A stretch of DNA of 64,000 bases from Acidobacterium sp. S8 (GCF_009765985.1 NZ_LMUM01000015.1:310001-374000); one strand, 5' to 3'; shown: positions 33,929 to 44,296, counted from the stretch's first letter. Notes: generated by a model not told the origin, from the sequence alone. A program made the numbers and translations.

Positions 33929-36586
33929 ATGCTGGCCTTTCCCGTGCCTGATATTTCTGTCCAATCTGTAGAAACAGCGCAGACGCCGCTTATGCGCCAA
34001 TATGCAGCGGCCAAGCAGCAACATCCTGACGCCCTGCTGTTCTTTCGTCTCGGTGATTTCTATGAGCTGTTTTTTGAAGATGCACACACCGCCTCGCGTG
34101 AGTTGCAAATAACGCTGACTGCGCGCGACAAGGAGCGCGCGGTACCGATGTGCGGCGTTCCCTATCATGCAGCAGAAGGATATATAGCCCGGCTGCTGCG
34201 AAAGGGCTATCGCATCGCCATCTGCGAGCAGATGGAAGACCCCAAACTCACAAAGAAAATTGTTCGCCGTGAAGTAACTCGCGTGCTGACGCCTGGAACA
34301 GCGCTCGATTCTTCACTCAGCTCAGAACAGAATAACTTTCTCGCTTCCCTGTTTTTTGGCGAAAACATCGCGGCCCTGGCGCTGCTCGATCTCTCGACGG
34401 GAGATTTTCGAGCTGCCGAATTCAGTGGTCCACAGGCAGCGTCTCTCTGCTTCGATGAACTGCAAAAAGCCTCTGCCAGCGAGGTGCTTTTCGCCGGTAC
34501 GAATCCGATGTTGGCGCATAAGGCTGAATTGCCTGCCACATTCGACCGGATCAAGACGAAAACACCTCTGGAAGATTGGGTTTTCACCCGGGATTATGCC
34601 GTGCCCCTGCTGGAACGGCAGCTTGGGGCGGCGTCGCTTGACGGTTTTGGGCTCTCGCAGCACCCTGCGGCTGCCATCGCTGCGGGAGCCATCCTGCACT
34701 ATGCGCAAAACACCCAGCGTGGCGAGCTAGGGCACATTGACAGCATTCGATTTTATGAGCGAGCCGAGCATCTGCAACTGGACCAGGTGACGGTAAGAAA
34801 TCTTGAGCTGATCGAACCAATTTTCAGCGATTCAGGATCGAACGCCACGCTCTTTCACACGCTGGATGCCTGTCAGACGCCGATGGGCAAACGCCTGTTA
34901 CGAGCATCCATTCTGCGCCCGTTGTTCGATGAACCCTGTATAAATCAACGGTACGAAGCAGTCGATCATCTACGGCACGATCTGATTCTTCGTGAGGAAA
35001 TTCGCAAAGCCCTCGGCGGCATTCTCGATCTGGAGCGATTACTGGCGCGTATTTCGCTGGACAGTGCGGGCCCGCGCGATCTGCTGGCTTTGTCGGCTTC
35101 TCTGCAATATCTTCCGCAGCTTCAGCGAACCTTGGCGCAGATCGAAATTCCACTCTGGCGGCATGTAGCCGCGCGTCTCGATCCACTGGAAGAGCTCTGC
35201 ACAAAACTCCAGCGGGCGATCCAGCCCTCGCCGCCGCTGACGCTGGCAGAAGGGGGAGTGATAGCGGCGGGGATCGATGCCGAACTCGATGAATTGCGTA
35301 CTCTCAGCCAGAGCGGTCGGCAATCCATCGCCGCCATCGAAGAGCGGGAACGCGCGCGCACCGGGATCGGTTCGTTGAAGGTACGATTTAACTCCGTCTT
35401 TGGCTATTACATCGAGATCACGAAGTCGAATCTCGCCCATGTTCCGTCGGACTACGAGCGTAAACAGACACTGGTCAATGCCGAGCGCTTCACCACGCCA
35501 GAACTGAAGGATTACGAAACAAAAATTCTCACCGCCCACGAACGGTCTGTAGAGATTGAAAAGCGAATCTTCGGGGAGTTGCGTCGCAGCGTGCTCGATG
35601 ATGCCAGCCGGATTCGCAAGACCGGAAGCGCCGTTGCAGAGGCAGACCTTTTGGCGAATTTTGCGCACCTCGCGGCATTGAGGAATTATGTACGCCCGCA
35701 GCTTGTGCAGGACACATTGCTGGAACTGGCGGGCGCTCGGCATCCAGTGATCGAGTGCCTGATGGAAGACGCCGGAGAGGGCCGTTTTGTACCGAATGAC
35801 CTTTATCTCGATGTAGAAGCTTCAGCCATTTTGCTGCTTACCGGGCCAAATATGGGCGGAAAATCAACCTACCTGCGGCAGGCGGCAATGCTGGTCATCA
35901 TGGCGCAGATGGGCTGTTTTGTCCCCTCAGCCAGCATGCGCTATGGCCTGGTTGACCGCGTCTATACTCGCATCGGAGCCAGCGATAATGTCGCGCGGGG
36001 CCGTTCCACCTTCATGGTCGAGATGACCGAGACAGCGACGATCCTGAACACGGCTACGGCGCGTTCGCTGATTCTGCTGGATGAGATGGGACGCGGCACA
36101 GCTACTTTTGATGGCTTGTCGCTGGCATGGGCTACGCTTGAGTATCTGCACGCGCATATTGGTGCGCGCACCCTCTTCGCCACGCACTATCACGAGCTCA
36201 CGATGTTGGCAGAACAGCTCGATCACCTTAAAAATTTGAGCGTAGCGGTGAAGGATACCCCGAAGGGCATCTTTTTTCTGCATTCCATTGAGCCGGGACC
36301 CGCCAGCAAAAGTTATGGCATCGATGTTGCCCGACTTGCAGGGCTGCCGCCGCAGGTCATTCAGCGGGCTCGGCAAGTGTTGAAGCAGCATGAGCGATCT
36401 GAGCGTCACAACGTAGCCGCTGAAACCGAAGCTCCGCTGCAGCTCACCATGTTTACGCCGCTTTCCCAACGCATCCTGGACCGCCTGCAGGAGACGGATA
36501 TCAATTCGCTTACTCCCTTGCAAGCCTTGAATCTGCTTGAAGAGCTACAGAGCGAAATCGCGTCATCTCAAGGCGGCAAAGCATGA
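33929..36586 (+). CDS. mutS: DNA mismatch repair protein MutS
   Basis: Recognises base mismatches and short loops and recruits MutL. The 885-residue protein has the mismatch-reading F-x-E motif at 44-46 (LGDFYELFF), connector, core and clamp domains, and the ABC-type ATPase with Walker A GPNMGGKSTYLRQ and the DEMGRGTATFDGLSLAW Walker B/D-loop. The C-terminal part is of MutS1 size. MutL is not in the window. The nagZ gene starts inside its stop (ATGA overlap). Confidence 0.97.
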   Translation: MLAFPVPDISVQSVETAQTPLMRQYAAAKQQHPDALLFFRLGDFYELFFEDAHTASRELQITLTARDKERAVPMCGVPYHAAEGYIARLLRKGYRIAICEQMEDPKLTKKIVRREVTRVLTPGTALDSSLSSEQNNFLASLFFGENIAALALLDLSTGDFRAAEFSGPQAASLCFDELQKASASEVLFAGTNPMLAHKAELPATFDRIKTKTPLEDWVFTRDYAVPLLERQLGAASLDGFGLSQHPAAAIAAGAILHYAQNTQRGELGHIDSIRFYERAEHLQLDQVTVRNLELIEPIFSDSGSNATLFHTLDACQTPMGKRLLRASILRPLFDEPCINQRYEAVDHLRHDLILREEIRKALGGILDLERLLARISLDSAGPRDLLALSASLQYLPQLQRTLAQIEIPLWRHVAARLDPLEELCTKLQRAIQPSPPLTLAEGGVIAAGIDAELDELRTLSQSGRQSIAAIEERERARTGIGSLKVRFNSVFGYYIEITKSNLAHVPSDYERKQTLVNAERFTTPELKDYETKILTAHERSVEIEKRIFGELRRSVLDDASRIRKTGSAVAEADLLANFAHLAALRNYVRPQLVQDTLLELAGARHPVIECLMEDAGEGRFVPNDLYLDVEASAILLLTGPNMGGKSTYLRQAAMLVIMAQMGCFVPSASMRYGLVDRVYTRIGASDNVARGRSTFMVEMTETATILNTATARSLILLDEMGRGTATFDGLSLAWATLEYLHAHIGARTLFATHYHELTMLAEQLDHLKNLSVAVKDTPKGIFFLHSIEPGPASKSYGIDVARLAGLPPQVIQRARQVLKQHERSERHNVAAETEAPLQLTMFTPLSQRILDRLQETDINSLTPLQALNLLEELQSEIASSQGGKA

Positions 36587-37647
36587 GCATCACCCTTCGG
36601 CGACAGGTTGGACAACTCATCATTGCCGGTCTGGAAGGCCCCCGGCTGACGGCAATGGAGCGCACATGGCTGAAACTTATACGCCCCAGCGGCGTCATTC
36701 TTTTTCGCCGCAATGTAGAGGAGGCTAATCAGACGGCGCAACTGCTACGTGACGTAACCGAGATTACCGTCGAACCAATGTTTCGCTGCGTCGATCTTGA
36801 GGGCGGCCTTGTCGATCGCTTGCGGGATGTGATCGCTCCCATGCCGCCACCCGCTGCCGTCTTCGCTACCGGTAAACCATCTCTATTCAAGAAACAAGGC
36901 AGCCTGATCGGGCAGGAAGCGCGTATGCTGGGCTTCAATACCGTTTTCGCTCCTGTGCTTGATTTGGCCCTTCCAGCGTCAAGCGACGTGATGAGGACGC
37001 GAGCCGTATCTCCTGACCCTACGGAAGTGGCAGCTTATGGATCAGCTTTTCTGGAGGGGCTTGCTGCCCAGAATATTGTCGGCTGCGGGAAGCATTTCCC
37101 TGGGCTCGGCGGCGGTAATCTGGATTCGCATCATGCCATGCCGGTCATTAATCGTTCATTCGAAGTGATGTGGCGAGAGGATCTCGTTCCCTTTCGTTTA
37201 TTGGCGGCCCAGTTACCGATGGTCATGGTTTCGCATGCTTCCTATCCTCAGGCAGCTAAAGAAAAAACGCCCGCTTCCATATCTTCTTTCTGGATGAAGA
37301 AGATATTGCGGGAAAAGTTACGTTTTCGTGGGCTTATTATCTCCGACGATATGGAAATGGGAGGGATTCTCACGCAGTGCTCCATTGAAGAAGCCGCAAT
37401 CGAATCCGTCGCATCGGGCATGGACCTCATCGAAATATGCAAAGACCCGGAGCTCGTTTTACGTGCCTATGAAGCTTTGCTCTCCGAGGCTGAATCTTCG
37501 ATATCCTTTCGCCGTATTGTGCATGGGGCCGAAGTTCGAATCCGGCGATTCAAGACGCGGCCACCTATCCTAAGGATTCCGACGCTGCCGCGCAAGACTG
37601 CGATTCATAAACTGGCACTGGAAGTGAACAGATTTGCAGAGAAATAA
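36583..37647 (+). CDS. nagZ: Beta-N-acetylhexosaminidase, GH3 (NagZ-type)
   Basis: Removes N-acetylglucosamine from muropeptides during cell-wall recycling, in the cytoplasm as no signal peptide is seen. The 354-residue GH3 barrel has VDLEGGLVDRLRD, the NagZ-specific GCGKHFPGLGG with the catalytic His of the flexible loop nearby (SHHAMPVI), and the nucleophile in LIISDDMEMGGI. It overlaps mutS by 4 bp. Some GH3 enzymes with this layout act on other sugars, but the KHFPG motif supports NagZ. Confidence 0.92.
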   Translation: MSITLRRQVGQLIIAGLEGPRLTAMERTWLKLIRPSGVILFRRNVEEANQTAQLLRDVTEITVEPMFRCVDLEGGLVDRLRDVIAPMPPPAAVFATGKPSLFKKQGSLIGQEARMLGFNTVFAPVLDLALPASSDVMRTRAVSPDPTEVAAYGSAFLEGLAAQNIVGCGKHFPGLGGGNLDSHHAMPVINRSFEVMWREDLVPFRLLAAQLPMVMVSHASYPQAAKEKTPASISSFWMKKILREKLRFRGLIISDDMEMGGILTQCSIEEAAIESVASGMDLIEICKDPELVLRAYEALLSEAESSISFRRIVHGAEVRIRRFKTRPPILRIPTLPRKTAIHKLALEVNRFAEK

Positions 37648-38114
37648 TGGCGCGGCGGCGGGGATTTATCAGGCAACTCACATAGGGCGCTTCACATCAC
37701 AGCCAACAGTCATTTTGTCACCGTGATGGTTGCATTTCCACCGAATATAGGGTACTTAAGTAACTACTGAATCCGTCAATTTCTCCGCCGCCGCGACGGA
37801 TCTAAATCCATACACTGATACCAGTTGTTTTCATTTTGTACTAACTTTCAGTAGAACATTCGGTGTATACTTGCGCTGATAACAGTTCAATTTTATCGAC
37901 TTATCGAACGGCTGCTAGTCCTTTCTGCTTTACCCCGCGGAGAGACTGTCCGGGGGTACTCGCAACCGGAATATGCAGCGCCACAAGAAAGCATTCATCC
38001 AGGCGTACTGAGCGGAAGTGAGTTTGCTGTATCCGATGGCAGGGTTATATCGGCAGCTTAACTGATAACGGATCGGTATCGAGACAAACCTTCTTTTAAC
38101 CGGGTTCCCAGACC
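37648..38114. other. Long leader/intergenic region before the exopolysaccharide transferase
   Basis: About 467 bp without a credible gene. Features seen: 11 bp perfect inverted repeat arms CGCGGCGGCGG (37651-37661) and its complement (37785-37795), 123 bp apart; a TATACT box at 37866-37871 preceded by no strong -35; and no Shine-Dalgarno before the ATG at 38115. If transcription begins near 37878 the leader would be about 235 nt. No known riboswitch was recognised. Confidence 0.4.
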
Positions 38115-39614
38115 ATGGCCACATCAGAATTTATTCGCAGAAATGTTCCATCCGGACAGCCCGCCCATTCGGCTACCAAGAATCGCCGAGTGACCGGTCC
38201 AGCCTTTGCATCGAAACTCCTGCAGATGGCCGGTGACGTGGTAATTATTTCCCTGGCATTTCTTATTGCGATCGGGCTCAAGATCTTCTTCTTTTCTGAC
38301 GGGGTCGATAAGGTGCCGATTCATTCGGCGGCGATTGCTCCGATTTATCTAGGTTTCTTTGGATGGTTCCTTTTTTCCCTGATCATCCTTTCGGAACACC
38401 ACGGGCTTTATGGCCCCATTCCTTCGGCAAATGGTGGGCGTGATCTTCGGTTAACCGTTCAGGCTTCGTTGACGGCGGGACTTCTTCTCTGCGGCGGCCT
38501 TTATCTTGCGCACTGGGAGATGGCTTCCCGCGCCGTCGTTTTGCTGCTCATCAGCACTACCGCCATCAGTCTTTGCATCTGGCGAACAGTTATCCGTTTC
38601 ACTCGTCATCGCAATTTCGAAAAGGGCGTGCATACCCGTAATGTTGTCATCCTTGGCACAAATTACCTGGGACAGGCTCTCGGACAGCATATCTCCAACA
38701 ATTACCGTCTTGGCTATAAGTTTCTGGGGTATGTCTCTCCGTGGGAATCTGCCAACGAGCAGGATGTGCAGGTGTCTGACAGGCTGGGCACTTTGTCGCA
38801 GTTACGGCAGCTAACACGGCTTCATTTTATTGATGAAGTCGTGATCACTCACGCTCTTCCTAGCGAGAAGACCATTCGTCTGATCGAGGAGGCGCGGGAA
38901 TTGGGTATTGATATCCGTGCGGTTTCCGGTTTGTATGGAGATCTTTCCGCAAATGGAACAATTGAATATCTCGGCTTGTATCCGATCACCGCACTGCATC
39001 GCAGTCAGTCCAGAACTTTCTCAGTTTTTTTCAAGCGCGTTTTCGATATTGTCTTTTCACTGTCGATGCTGGTCGCCATTACGCCCTTGATGCTCATCAT
39101 CGCGCTTGCAGTACGGCTTGATAGCCCGGGGCCGATTTTTTACGTCTCCGAGCGAGTCGGCAGACGCGGTCACTCGTTCTTCTGCTTCAAATTCCGTACC
39201 ATGGTCAAAGATGCGGAAACGAGAAAACGTGAGCTGGCGGCACTGAACGAGCGCGACGGCATCCTCTTCAAGGTATCCAATGATCCGCGCGTGACCCGCG
39301 TTGGACGCATTCTCCGGAAGTACAGTCTGGATGAGCTACCACAATTCTTTAATGTCCTCCTTGGCGAGATGAGCGTAGTAGGTCCGCGTCCTCCGATTGC
39401 CAGCGAAGTTGAAAAGTACGAACTGGAACACTTCCGCCGTCTGGAAGTGACACCGGGCCTGACCGGCCTCTGGCAGGTTCATGCGCGCCAGGACTCTTCC
39501 TTTGCGAAGTACATTGAGCTTGATACTGCTTACGTTGAAAACTGGAGTTTCTGGCTTGATGTAAAAATTCTTTTGCGCACTGCCAATGTCGTGGTTCGCG
39601 GGACCGGCGCTTAA
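38115..39614 (+). CDS. Undecaprenyl-phosphate sugar phosphotransferase (WcaJ/CpsE-type)
   Basis: A 499-residue polyprenyl glycosylphosphotransferase that starts an exopolysaccharide repeat by moving a hexose-1-phosphate to undecaprenyl phosphate. Four or five membrane helices at about 35-150 are followed by a CoA-binding-like cytoplasmic domain (VVILGTNYLGQALGQH). The catalytic bacterial sugar transferase domain comes next, starting KRVFDIVFSL and including FRTMVKDAETRK, YSLDELPQFFNVL, SVVGPRPP and TPGLTGLWQV. Glucose is the usual sugar for this type. It stands alone here, ended by a hairpin, while the sugar nucleotide genes are at 44-50 kb. Confidence 0.93.
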   Translation: MATSEFIRRNVPSGQPAHSATKNRRVTGPAFASKLLQMAGDVVIISLAFLIAIGLKIFFFSDGVDKVPIHSAAIAPIYLGFFGWFLFSLIILSEHHGLYGPIPSANGGRDLRLTVQASLTAGLLLCGGLYLAHWEMASRAVVLLLISTTAISLCIWRTVIRFTRHRNFEKGVHTRNVVILGTNYLGQALGQHISNNYRLGYKFLGYVSPWESANEQDVQVSDRLGTLSQLRQLTRLHFIDEVVITHALPSEKTIRLIEEARELGIDIRAVSGLYGDLSANGTIEYLGLYPITALHRSQSRTFSVFFKRVFDIVFSLSMLVAITPLMLIIALAVRLDSPGPIFYVSERVGRRGHSFFCFKFRTMVKDAETRKRELAALNERDGILFKVSNDPRVTRVGRILRKYSLDELPQFFNVLLGEMSVVGPRPPIASEVEKYELEHFRRLEVTPGLTGLWQVHARQDSSFAKYIELDTAYVENWSFWLDVKILLRTANVVVRGTGA

Positions 39615-39638
39615 TTCCGAATTCTGCAACGACTTTTC

Positions 39639-39663
39639 GGTCCCCAGATTTACTCTGGGGACC
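39639..39663 (+). terminator. Intrinsic terminator after the exopolysaccharide transferase
   Basis: Nine bp stem GGTCCCCAG/CTGGGGACC, 7-nt loop, then TTTCTC. It separates the gene from the convergent alaC, whose stop is 5 bp further on. Confidence 0.8.
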
Positions 39664-39667
39664 TTTC

Positions 39668-40870
39668 TCATTGAGCGATAGGTTGAGGCAGCACTCCATC
39701 TTTTACAAACATCTGCCTGATTCCTCGCAAAGCCTGTCGGGTGCGTTCTTCGTTTTCAATGAGAGAGAATCTTACATGACCGTCTCCAAACTCACCGAAG
39801 CCGATACCGGGGCTGACGGCAACCTTCGCATCCCTAAGCAGCCTGGTCGAAAACTCGAGTGAGCCCAACGATCGGTATTGTTCGGGAATAGGTGCCCATA
39901 CGAACATCGTGGCCTTTGGCAGCGGCACATGCCAGCCTAGTTTATTCAGTCCGTTTACAAGAACGTCACGCCGTCTCCGATAGTTCTCACAAATTTCCTG
40001 AACGCATTCCTGTGGTCCTTCGAGAGCAAGAATAGAAGCAACCTGTACCGGCGTAAATGTCCCGTAATCGAAGTAGCTTTTGATGCGGGCAAGAGCTCCA
40101 ACCAGTTTCTTGTTACCGACCATGAAGCCTACACGCCAGCCAGGCATGTTATAGCTCTTGGAAAGAGTGAAGAACTCGACCGCGATATCCTTGGCACCGG
40201 GAATCTGGAGAATCGATGGAGCCTTATATCCGTCAAAGCAGATGTCGGCGTAGGCGAGATCGTGTACCAAATAGATGCTGTGCTCTTTGCAAAGAGCAAC
40301 GACACGTTCGAAAAAGGTGAGATCTGCGCACTGGGTGGTTGGGTTCGCGGGAAAATTCAGAATCAGCATCTTGGGCCGCGGATACATGAGCGGAATCGTG
40401 CGCTCTAACTCCGACAAGAATGCTTCCGTATCGTGAATAGCTACGCTCTGAATGTTCGCGCCGGCGATCACAGGCCCGTAGATATGGATGGGATAGCTTG
40501 GGTTGGGCACAACTACCACATCGCCCTGATCGAGGGTAGCAAGGCACAGGTGTGCGATCCCCTCTTTTGAGCCGATCGTGGCAATCGCTTCCGTCTCCGG
40601 ATCGAGCGCAATGTCATAGCGGCGCTGGTACCAGTTGCAGATCGCCTTTCTCAGGCGGGGAATGCCGCGTGACAGTGAATACCTGTGCGTGTCCGGCTTA
40701 CGCGCGGCTTCGATCATCTTGTCCACGATGTGCTGGGGCGTCGCACCATCAGGATTGCCCATGCCAAAGTCGATGATGTCTTCGCCGCGATGCCGCGCCG
40801 CCGTTTTCAGCTCTGTGGTTATGTTGAATACATAGGCGGGCAGCCTTTTAAGTCTTGAAAATTCTTCCAC
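39668..40870 (-). CDS. alaC: Alanine aminotransferase AlaC-like (PLP class I)
   Basis: Transfers the amino group between alanine or glutamate and 2-oxoacids. The 400-residue fold-type I aminotransferase has [33 protein letters not shown], and the PLP lysine in [15 protein letters not shown], with the final Arg in [13 protein letters not shown]. It is close to the AlaC/LL-diaminopimelate aminotransferase branch, and the SKSYNMPGW motif is typical of AlaC. A different substrate such as diaminopimelate cannot be excluded. Confidence 0.88.
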   Translation of the reverse strand: MEEFSRLKRLPAYVFNITTELKTAARHRGEDIIDFGMGNPDGATPQHIVDKMIEAARKPDTHRYSLSRGIPRLRKAICNWYQRRYDIALDPETEAIATIGSKEGIAHLCLATLDQGDVVVVPNPSYPIHIYGPVIAGANIQSVAIHDTEAFLSELERTIPLMYPRPKMLILNFPANPTTQCADLTFFERVVALCKEHSIYLVHDLAYADICFDGYKAPSILQIPGAKDIAVEFFTLSKSYNMPGWRVGFMVGNKKLVGALARIKSYFDYGTFTPVQVASILALEGPQECVQEICENYRRRRDVLVNGLNKLGWHVPLPKATMFVWAPIPEQYRSLGSLEFSTRLLRDAKVAVSPGIGFGEFGDGHVRFSLIENEERTRQALRGIRQMFVKDGVLPQPIAQ

Positions 40871-40947
40871 GCGGTTCAGTCCTCTGCACTTCTTGATCGC
40901 TGTCTCCCACTATAGAAGATGCGCAGAGAATTTTCCCGCAGAGATCG

Positions 40948-41715
40948 CTATCCGTTGAGTGCCTCCTGCAAGCGGTCGCTGTAGCTCCGGCTGACGCGAA
41001 GGGATGTCCCGTCTTTGAGACGAAGCAGACAATCGCGATTTGCCAGAGCCTGCATTTCCGCAATGCGATCAAGACGGACAATGGTGGATCGATGGATGCG
41101 AACGAACGTCGATGCATCGAGTCTCCGCTCGAGGATGTGCAAGGGCTCACGCAGCAGATGAGTTTTGCCGTTCACATGCAATGCGGCGTAGTCGCCTTGC
41201 GCCTCGATCCATTCCACTTCGTTTGCGGTAACGAAGAAGATACGCCGACCGTTGCGTATGGCGAACCGCTGTGGACCTGTCGTCCCACGGCGCGAATGCA
41301 GATCGGAAAGTAAAGACTCCAGCCGGTCGCCCAGAGTGTTGTCCTGCTCCATTTGCAATACGCGTTGCACACGCTCCAATGCCTCGTTAAAGCGCTCGTC
41401 ATCGATCGGCTTCAGCAGATAATCGCTCGCATGTACGTCGAACGCGCGTAGTGCGTACTGATCAAATGCGGTAAGAAAGATCACGGCGGGACGCTCTTCA
41501 ATCGGAAGGTTCTCCAACATCTCGAAGCCATCCATCTCCGGCATCTGCACATCGAGAAATATGAGTTGCGGATGATGCTCGGCGATGGCAATCAAGGCAT
41601 CTTCCCCGTTTCCGCATTCGGCAACTACATCAAACTGCGGATAAGGCCGTAAGCGGGAAACAATTCCTCTGCGAGCGAGAGGTTCGTCGTCAATCACTAT
41701 AGTTTTGTAAGTCAT
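40948..41715 (-). CDS. LytTR-type response regulator
   Basis: A 255-residue regulator with a receiver domain (Asp55 in FLDVQMPEMDG, Lys in DYLLKPIDD) and a LytTR DNA-binding domain (RIFFVTANEVEWIEAQGDY, FVRIHRSTIVRLDRI). It is the partner of the LytS-like kinase whose stop overlaps its ATG by 4 bp. GGAG lies 5 nt before the ATG at 41715; longer frames from 41901 run into the kinase gene. Targets unknown. Confidence 0.94.
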   Translation of the reverse strand: MTYKTIVIDDEPLARRGIVSRLRPYPQFDVVAECGNGEDALIAIAEHHPQLIFLDVQMPEMDGFEMLENLPIEERPAVIFLTAFDQYALRAFDVHASDYLLKPIDDERFNEALERVQRVLQMEQDNTLGDRLESLLSDLHSRRGTTGPQRFAIRNGRRIFFVTANEVEWIEAQGDYAALHVNGKTHLLREPLHILERRLDASTFVRIHRSTIVRLDRIAEMQALANRDCLLRLKDGTSLRVSRSYSDRLQEALNG

Positions 41716-42815
41716 GGCGCTCCATTCTCTATATTTTTTGCACCGACAGTTTCCATTGGCGCGACATATGTGTGAAATGGAATTCTGATCATTACTTTGC
41801 AGACATCTTCTGCGGAAAAGTCGATGCTGAACTGGTGGGCATCGCCATACAGTTGTTGCAGACGAGTGCGAATGTTGGTCAGCCCAATGCCATAGGTGCA
41901 TGGCTTTCCATTGAGCGGCACTAACTGGTTTCTTACCTGGATCACAAGGTTCTCGTTTTCACGAAATGCGGCGATGAATAGCTCGCCACCCTCGCGTCGC
42001 TTCGCAATACCGTGACGCACAGCGTTTTCTACAAGCGGCTGAAGTAGCAACCGTGGAACACCCGATTCAAGCAGCGCGGAATCGGTCTCTTCGATTACGG
42101 TAAGCCTCTCGCCGAGCCTTGTTTTCTCAATCTCCAGATACAGACGGGTGATGTCGAGTTCATCGCGTAAAGGGCTTTCATAGCTGCCCTCATTGTCCAG
42201 CGTGGCGCGGAAGAAGTCTGCAAGCCTGGCGATCATGCGGTTGGCAGTGGCAGTATCGCGCTCGTACACCAGGGTAGAAATGGAATTGAGGGTATTAAAA
42301 AGGAAATGCGGGTGGATTTGATATTGGAGTGCCTTCAATTCCGCCTGGTGTACCAATGACTCAAGCCGCAGCAGGCGGGCGCGCTCTTCCGACTGCGCTC
42401 CATAGTGCTTGATGCCGAAATACAGGGCGCTCCAAAGCGCGAGCATGAATGTTGGACTGAGCGCATTGGCGAAAATATAAGGCCATTGAAATTTTTCCCA
42501 TTGCGGCATCAGATATTTGGCTTCGATCCACAAAAGAATCGTTCCGCAAATCAGTCCCAACAGATAGCAGGTTAAGGCTATAACGCGTAATACACTGACC
42601 CACGGCGTCTGCCTTCGCCAAAGACGGCGGCAGACAATATGCAACGGAAAACTGGCCAGAAAGCATACACCGCAGAAAACCAGCCGGTACAGCATATCGC
42701 CGCGAAGCTCTTTTGACGGCAGATAGCTAAGCAGAACGACACAAAAATAGACTGCCCAACCGCCAACCTGAAGCTGCCAGAACGACGGCAGCCGATGCTC
42801 TTCGGAGATTTTCAC
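41712..42815 (-). CDS. LytS/YpdA-type sensor histidine kinase
   Basis: A membrane histidine kinase of the His_kinase (LytS) type. It has four or more N-terminal helices (LQVGGWAVYFCVVLLSYLP, LVFCGVCFLASFPLHIVC, VIALTCYLLGLICGTILLW, ALSPTFMLALWSALYFGI) and the phospho-acceptor His in QIHPHFLFNTLNS. The ATPase has LLLQPLVENAVRHGI and YGIGLTNIRTRLQQLYG. There is no clear ligand-binding outer domain, so it may sense an intramembrane signal. The frame is open to 42905. The GTG at 42815 (VKISEEHRLPSFW) is the likely start; the exact start is uncertain. Confidence 0.85.
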   Translation of the reverse strand: MKISEEHRLPSFWQLQVGGWAVYFCVVLLSYLPSKELRGDMLYRLVFCGVCFLASFPLHIVCRRLWRRQTPWVSVLRVIALTCYLLGLICGTILLWIEAKYLMPQWEKFQWPYIFANALSPTFMLALWSALYFGIKHYGAQSEERARLLRLESLVHQAELKALQYQIHPHFLFNTLNSISTLVYERDTATANRMIARLADFFRATLDNEGSYESPLRDELDITRLYLEIEKTRLGERLTVIEETDSALLESGVPRLLLQPLVENAVRHGIAKRREGGELFIAAFRENENLVIQVRNQLVPLNGKPCTYGIGLTNIRTRLQQLYGDAHQFSIDFSAEDVCKVMIRIPFHTYVAPMETVGAKNIENGAP

Positions 42816-42970
42816 ACTGAGGTATGTTAACGGGAAAATGGCACAACAGGCACTGTCGTCCGTCGCAAAACTGGCACGGATGGCGGCGCCTACGCAGCGG
42901 CTCAAAGCTGAAAATTATCTAAGAGATACAGCTGATGTGCGGCAGGCCGGATTTCCCGGCCTGAGAGGTA

Positions 42971-44161
42971 CTAAGGACGATAGTAGACAGGTCCGTAGTA
43001 GGGATAAGGATAGCCGTACGGATAGCCATAATAATAAGGCCGTGGAGCCATGTAGACCGGTCTGCGCTGCAGTGTCGGCTGCTGCGGAGCCGAAGCCTGT
43101 AGCCGTTGTGCTTCCTGATACGAGACAGGAGTCACGGTCACTGGAGCCGCGAGGTGGAAGCTCAGGAGAGCTTCTGGGGGAACAATTACCTGAGGACCTT
43201 TCGTTGCCGCAGAAGCAGCAAGCCCGGTTGCGCCGCCTGCTACTGCGCCAACCGCCGCGCCGGGGCCACCGCCGAAGATCGCCCCGATCATAGCGCCCAC
43301 TGCTGCTCCCCCAGCGGTATTTGCGGTCGAATATCCACCCTTGCCGGGAGTTTCGCTGGTCCATGCGTCGGTCGTTAGCGAATAGGTCTGTCCACCCAGG
43401 TTGAGAGAAGTGATCTGTAGCTGCAATCCCGACTTTCCAGCCAGATCGCCAGGCTTCTTCACCCCTGTGACCTGTCCAGTTAGAACTGCTCCCCGCGGAA
43501 TGGCTAATGTACTGCCCTGATAAACATTATTGGCAACCGTGGCCTGGAAGAATGTGCCTGCCTGCAGCTTGTGTGCATCGAGTGGTTCGCTGGTGCGGAC
43601 ATTCAGCAGAGTTCCTGCGGCGAGCGTAACTGGTTCTGCCGGCTGCTGAGAGTAGCCGAGCTGTGAATTATTCGTCTGAGGCTGTTGCGCAGGTGGATAG
43701 CTCGGCTGGTTTTCAGCCGTATCAGGATTCGAGACACCTTGGTCGTACGGCGGAGGCGGAGGCGTTTGCTCGTCGGCCTGCTGGTCTCCACCAGATGTTG
43801 GCTGCTGCGCCGGTGTAGCGCCGACAGTTAGGTTATTTTCGACGGAACGCACTCCACTCACCCCCGCTGCAATCTGCTGGGCAAGATGCTTGGTGGAGTT
43901 ATCCTGCACCGTCCCTGAGAGCGTCACTTCGCCCATGATAGTGGCCGCCGTAATCTGCTGGCTCTGCAACTGTGGCGATTGCGCCAGTGCGACTGCGACA
44001 TCGGTCTGGATATCGGCGTCGGTCCGCACTACTGCCTGTGAAGCTTGCGGAGCAGCAAAGGCAGGAAATTCACACAACGACGAACCAAGGAAAGTCAGGC
44101 AAAAAACAGCCGCGCCGGTAAGTAACCGTGGGCTTCTATTTCTGGCAAAGGAATTCATCAT
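42971..44161 (-). CDS. Exported BON-domain protein with glycine zipper
   Basis: A 396-residue exported protein with a signal peptide (ends FPAFAAPQ). A BON domain follows at about 45-115 (TDADIQTDVAVALAQSPQ, MGEVTLSGTVQ, GVRSVENNLTVG). Then come a Pro/Gln-rich linker, a beta domain (VTLAAGTLLNVRTSEPL), and a glycine-zipper segment rich in GxxxG (AAVGAMIGAIFGGGPGAAV). The Tyr/Pro-rich tail has PYYYGYPYGYPYPYYG. BON domains bind membranes or peptidoglycan-like surfaces in OsmY-type proteins. A paralogue with the same order of parts lies at 54917-56026. The role is probably envelope stability, by family only. Confidence 0.85.
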   Translation of the reverse strand: MMNSFARNRSPRLLTGAAVFCLTFLGSSLCEFPAFAAPQASQAVVRTDADIQTDVAVALAQSPQLQSQQITAATIMGEVTLSGTVQDNSTKHLAQQIAAGVSGVRSVENNLTVGATPAQQPTSGGDQQADEQTPPPPPYDQGVSNPDTAENQPSYPPAQQPQTNNSQLGYSQQPAEPVTLAAGTLLNVRTSEPLDAHKLQAGTFFQATVANNVYQGSTLAIPRGAVLTGQVTGVKKPGDLAGKSGLQLQITSLNLGGQTYSLTTDAWTSETPGKGGYSTANTAGGAAVGAMIGAIFGGGPGAAVGAVAGGATGLAASAATKGPQVIVPPEALLSFHLAAPVTVTPVSYQEAQRLQASAPQQPTLQRRPVYMAPRPYYYGYPYGYPYPYYGPVYYRP

Positions 44162-44255
44162 AACCGCACCCTAATCGCGCATATGCGGCCTCAAAGTGAG
44201 GTAAAGGCGCAGATGCGTATTGTTTTTATAGACACAGTCTCGCCGAAAAAGTTAC

Positions 44256-44275
44256 GGGCTGGCCGCAGCCAGCCC
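44256..44275 (-). terminator. Intrinsic terminator after pgi
   Basis: Eight bp stem GGGCTGGC/GCCAGCCC with a 4-nt loop. On the minus strand it is followed by GTAACTTTTTC, a T-run. It ends the manA-manC-pgm-pgi unit about 20 bp past the pgi stop. Confidence 0.8.
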
Positions 44276-44296
44276 TGGCTTGAAAATATAAAAGTT

